Source: Teretinema sp942493045
GTDB taxonomy: Bacteria > Spirochaetota > Spirochaetia > Treponematales > Treponemataceae
Direction: 5' to 3'
Assembly: GCA_942493045.1 (NCBI GenBank)
Contig: OW818665.1
Coordinates: 62,001 to 126,000, forward strand
Length of the DNA: 64,000 bases
Positions within the stretch are counted from its first letter, which is position 1. Every line of letters begins with the position of its first letter. The notes under the pieces are model-generated. The model ran no database searches. It saw only the letters and a list, made by a program, of their open reading frames with translations, and was not told the origin of the DNA. The translations under genes were made by a program, and so were the position numbers. Positions 61,992 through 64,000 of this stretch are shown here, one piece after another.

Positions 61992-63800
61992 TCATTTATT
62001 ACCGCTCATGCGCCTTCTCGAATACCAGGCGGGGAACCAATTTGTAAACAGGGCCGCCGGTAGCAGCAGCGCCTGCAGAATCAGGCCGGTAAATGGCCGT
62101 AGCGCTGAAATACCGAGTAACAGCGCTAGGGCGGCCTGGACCGCGTAAACGGCTGCCCAAAAGGCCGTCATAATGCGGTTCGTATCGACAAAAATCGGAT
62201 GGCTGCGGATCGCCAGCGGATAATCCGGCGCCGAATAATCTGAAGTCAGGGGTCGCTGCACTGTACTCAGCGCCCATACCAGGGCCGAGGCCGCGTACAG
62301 CAACGGCGCGCCATAGGACTTGATGCTGTCCGGAAAGATCAGTCCGAGTATCAGAAATACCGACATGCACAGCGGATTGATCCGCTCAAACCAGGTCGTG
62401 CTGCCTGTTCCGGTATTCCGCCCTGCGGCGCGGCTCAAGATCAGCGCCGCCGCGGACAGCATCAGGGTCAGGCTCCAGAGTATCGGAATCCGCTCTGCCA
62501 GCGGCAGAGCGATCCAGCCGATAATCCAGGGCAGTAGCCCGAAGAACATCGGCAGCGGTTTGGGTTGAGCGCCGCTGGCGCGGTGTCCGGCAGAGACGCC
62601 GTGAGCGGCTGTGTCGTCTTTAGCGTCAGGGGTCCCGTGCTGGTCTGGGGCAGTCGGTCCGCCGAATAAGCCGTCGGCCATGCGCATCAGCAAGTCCGTC
62701 TCGCCGCTGATCCGGTACTGTCCCCGCATCATGGCTGTTGAGCCGTCCACTTCGCCCCGGCCGATCTGCTGCCACAGCTCATAAGTGGTGTGTATGGCTG
62801 TGGTTACCGGTCTGCCCGCGGCCGAGTCCGTTACGGTACAGCGTTCGTTTTCCATAGCCAGAAACCAGCTGCGCTCCAGATCCGTAAAGTGCATTTCTAA
62901 AAGCGCCGGACCGGGCGGCCCCTTCGCCGGATTATACAGAATTGCCATTTGACTCAGGAAAATCGCCGCCTCGTTTTGCTTGGCTGTCAGGCCATCCGGC
63001 TTCGCGGGGTCACCGGATGGCGATTGCGCCGCGGAAGGCGAGGCTACGCCCCAGTTGGCGTTGGCCAGTTTCAAAAAAGTCTGCTCTTCTACCATGGGTG
63101 TGTCCAGTCTGGCGCGGAGTTCCGAACTGAAACCTGTCCAGGGGCGGCCATCACTCAGCGTTGCACCCCATTCCGCTCCCGCGCGACGGACGGCCTCGCG
63201 GTATGGTCCGGTAAAAGCCGTCATCGCCGGAATGCCCAGCAGTTCACCTTCTACACACTCAATACGCTCCCATTGATGGGCGCCGATCAGCTGGTCCAGA
63301 TGCGCGTGCAGCGCTTCATAGTTGTTCTTCCGGGAGGGAAAGCCGCAGGTGCTGATCAGGATATTACGCAGTGCGCCGGAAGCGGCGGGTGCGGTGCGCT
63401 TTTCAGTTTTCAAAGGATGGGTGAAGGAGCCTTTTTCATCATCAATTATGGTACCGCTCACCTCCGGCAGGGTGCGCTCCAAGAAGCGCTTCATCAGGGC
63501 GGGCATGCCGAAATGGTAGAGCGGCATGGACCAGAGCACGAGATCGGCGGCGCGGTATTGCGGGAGCAGTGTCCGCATTTCGTCATTCAGCGGACAGCGG
63601 CCGTCCGGTCCTTTCCAGCAACTGAAACAGCCGGTGCAGGAGCGGATATCGGCCGATACCAGATGCGTCTCCAGGATCTCTGCCGGTTCAGCGCCGCGCC
63701 GGGCGCGCTCTTGTTGCAGGCCTTCGATAAATTCGCGGCTTAATTGCAGGCTGAGACTGCGCTCGCCTCTCGGGCTGCCGTTTAATAAAAAAATGGTCAC
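61992..63800 (-). CDS. Flavodoxin-like reductase fused to an SCP2-like domain and a membrane domain
   Basis: The 602-residue protein has three parts. Residues ~1-215 form an NAD(P)H:FMN-reductase/flavodoxin-like domain: FLLNGSPRGERSLSLQL is the FMN phosphate loop, CTGCFSCWKG follows the first strand-helix units, and LWSMPLYHFGMPALMKRFLERT is the usual flavin loop. Residues ~270-385 resemble SCP2 sterol/lipid-binding domains (LLEMHFTDLERSWFLAME, WQQIGRGEVDGSTAMMRGQY). The last ~190 residues have five to six hydrophobic segments. The GTG start overlaps the upstream stop (GTGA) behind AAGGAG. It could pass electrons to membrane-bound lipophilic substrates. Confidence 0.8.
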   Translation of the reverse strand: MTIFLLNGSPRGERSLSLQLSREFIEGLQQERARRGAEPAEILETHLVSADIRSCTGCFSCWKGPDGRCPLNDEMRTLLPQYRAADLVLWSMPLYHFGMPALMKRFLERTLPEVSGTIIDDEKGSFTHPLKTEKRTAPAASGALRNILISTCGFPSRKNNYEALHAHLDQLIGAHQWERIECVEGELLGIPAMTAFTGPYREAVRRAGAEWGATLSDGRPWTGFSSELRARLDTPMVEEQTFLKLANANWGVASPSAAQSPSGDPAKPDGLTAKQNEAAIFLSQMAILYNPAKGPPGPALLEMHFTDLERSWFLAMENERCTVTDSAAGRPVTTAIHTTYELWQQIGRGEVDGSTAMMRGQYRISGETDLLMRMADGLFGGPTAPDQHGTPDAKDDTAAHGVSAGHRASGAQPKPLPMFFGLLPWIIGWIALPLAERIPILWSLTLMLSAAALILSRAAGRNTGTGSTTWFERINPLCMSVFLILGLIFPDSIKSYGAPLLYAASALVWALSTVQRPLTSDYSAPDYPLAIRSHPIFVDTNRIMTAFWAAVYAVQAALALLLGISALRPFTGLILQALLLPAALFTNWFPAWYSRRRMSGNK

Positions 63801-64000
63801 AGCTGATACTCCTTTGTCAGGGTTGAAACCGCTTCGGCAGCCCAGGCTAAACCTGCGCGGTGCATATATTGTCCATAGGTAATACTTAATTTCCAGGCGG
63901 TCGGGTCCCCGCTTCCGGCCACTGCCCCGCTGTAACTCTCGGCTGCCGCCGCCGCTTCCTCCAGAGCCGCAAGCGCCGCGCCGCAGGCCGCGGCGTAAGC
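63797..64000 (-). CDS. C-terminal part of an unidentified protein (partial, continues beyond the window)
   Basis: The frame is open from the right edge to a TGA that overlaps the GTG of the flavodoxin fusion gene. It gives 67 residues with an Ala-rich helix (ALAALEEAAAAAESYSG) and TAWKLSITYGQYMHRAGLAWAAEAVSTLTKEYQL in pieces. I do not recognise it. Translational coupling puts it in the same operon as the fusion gene. Confidence 0.65.
   Translation of the reverse strand, partial: AYAAACGAALAALEEAAAAAESYSGAVAGSGDPTAWKLSITYGQYMHRAGLAWAAEAVSTLTKEYQL

Overview
The window is a gene-dense, GC-rich bacterial chromosome segment, most likely from a spirochaete of the Treponema/Spirochaeta group. The evidence for this is a class I lysyl-tRNA synthetase, relaxed lipoboxes of the type LSTIGC, FTFGSC and ILGSC, a type III glutamine synthetase, a BmpA-like ABC system, and a DbpA-domain protein with highly charged tails. 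The assignment is an inference from gene content. No rRNA, CRISPR array, transposase or phage gene was seen. One tRNA is present, tRNA-Leu(CAA).

Layout. 1-8.8 kb: the end of an unidentified gene, a palindrome-rich spacer, lysS with an aldo/keto reductase and a QueG-like Fe-S protein, then a convergent four-gene BMP-type nucleoside ABC transporter whose ATPase appears to start at AUA, then a membrane protein. 8.9-16.3 kb: a FabK/NMO-like flavoprotein with fabF behind a strong operator, an RluA-type pseudouridine synthase with a CBS-type pyrophosphatase, pth, mazG and yjbQ. 16.3-22.5 kb: divergent alpha-glucan genes, namely a neopullulanase-like GH13 enzyme and a 1429-residue fusion of glycogen debranching enzyme and pullulanase. 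22.6-31.4 kb: a ClpP, enolase, a UPF0158-GNAT protein, a DbpA-domain protein, an MBL hydrolase, a Na/Pi cotransporter, a lipoprotein and a YfcE-type phosphodiesterase. 31.4-48.4 kb: a nitrogen region with glnPQ-type transport, gltBD, a separate substrate-binding protein and glutamine synthetase III, interspersed with an M23-like lipoprotein, a YkgJ-type protein, a uracil permease, a CapA-like protein and a GH18 protein. 48.5-52.7 kb: an RRM protein, DUF2721 and DUF4197 proteins, and a metal-resistance cadCA pair. 52.7-55.6 kb: tRNA-Leu followed by an array of composite palindromes built from its own 3' end and terminator, then a PfkB kinase and a membrane histidine kinase of lower GC. 55.6-64 kb: a redox region with rubredoxin, a lipoprotein, a membrane-extended NDH-2, a polyprenyl diphosphate synthase and a MenA/UbiA prenyltransferase (resembling the quinone part of flavin-based extracellular electron transfer loci), a PQ-loop-like protein, a PilZ protein, a lipoprotein, and a flavodoxin/SCP2/membrane fusion.

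Four points recur. First, about seven genes have a -10 hexamer only 6-11 nt before the start codon and no Shine-Dalgarno sequence, which suggests leaderless transcripts, while the other genes carry ordinary AGGAG-type sites. Second, operons are tightly packed with ATGA overlaps. Third, several promoters carry perfect inverted repeats at the predicted transcription start. Fourth, non-coding DNA next to lysS and tRNA-Leu is unusually rich in perfect palindromes.

Promoters, start sites and terminators were located by eye. Family names come from motif recognition without database searches.
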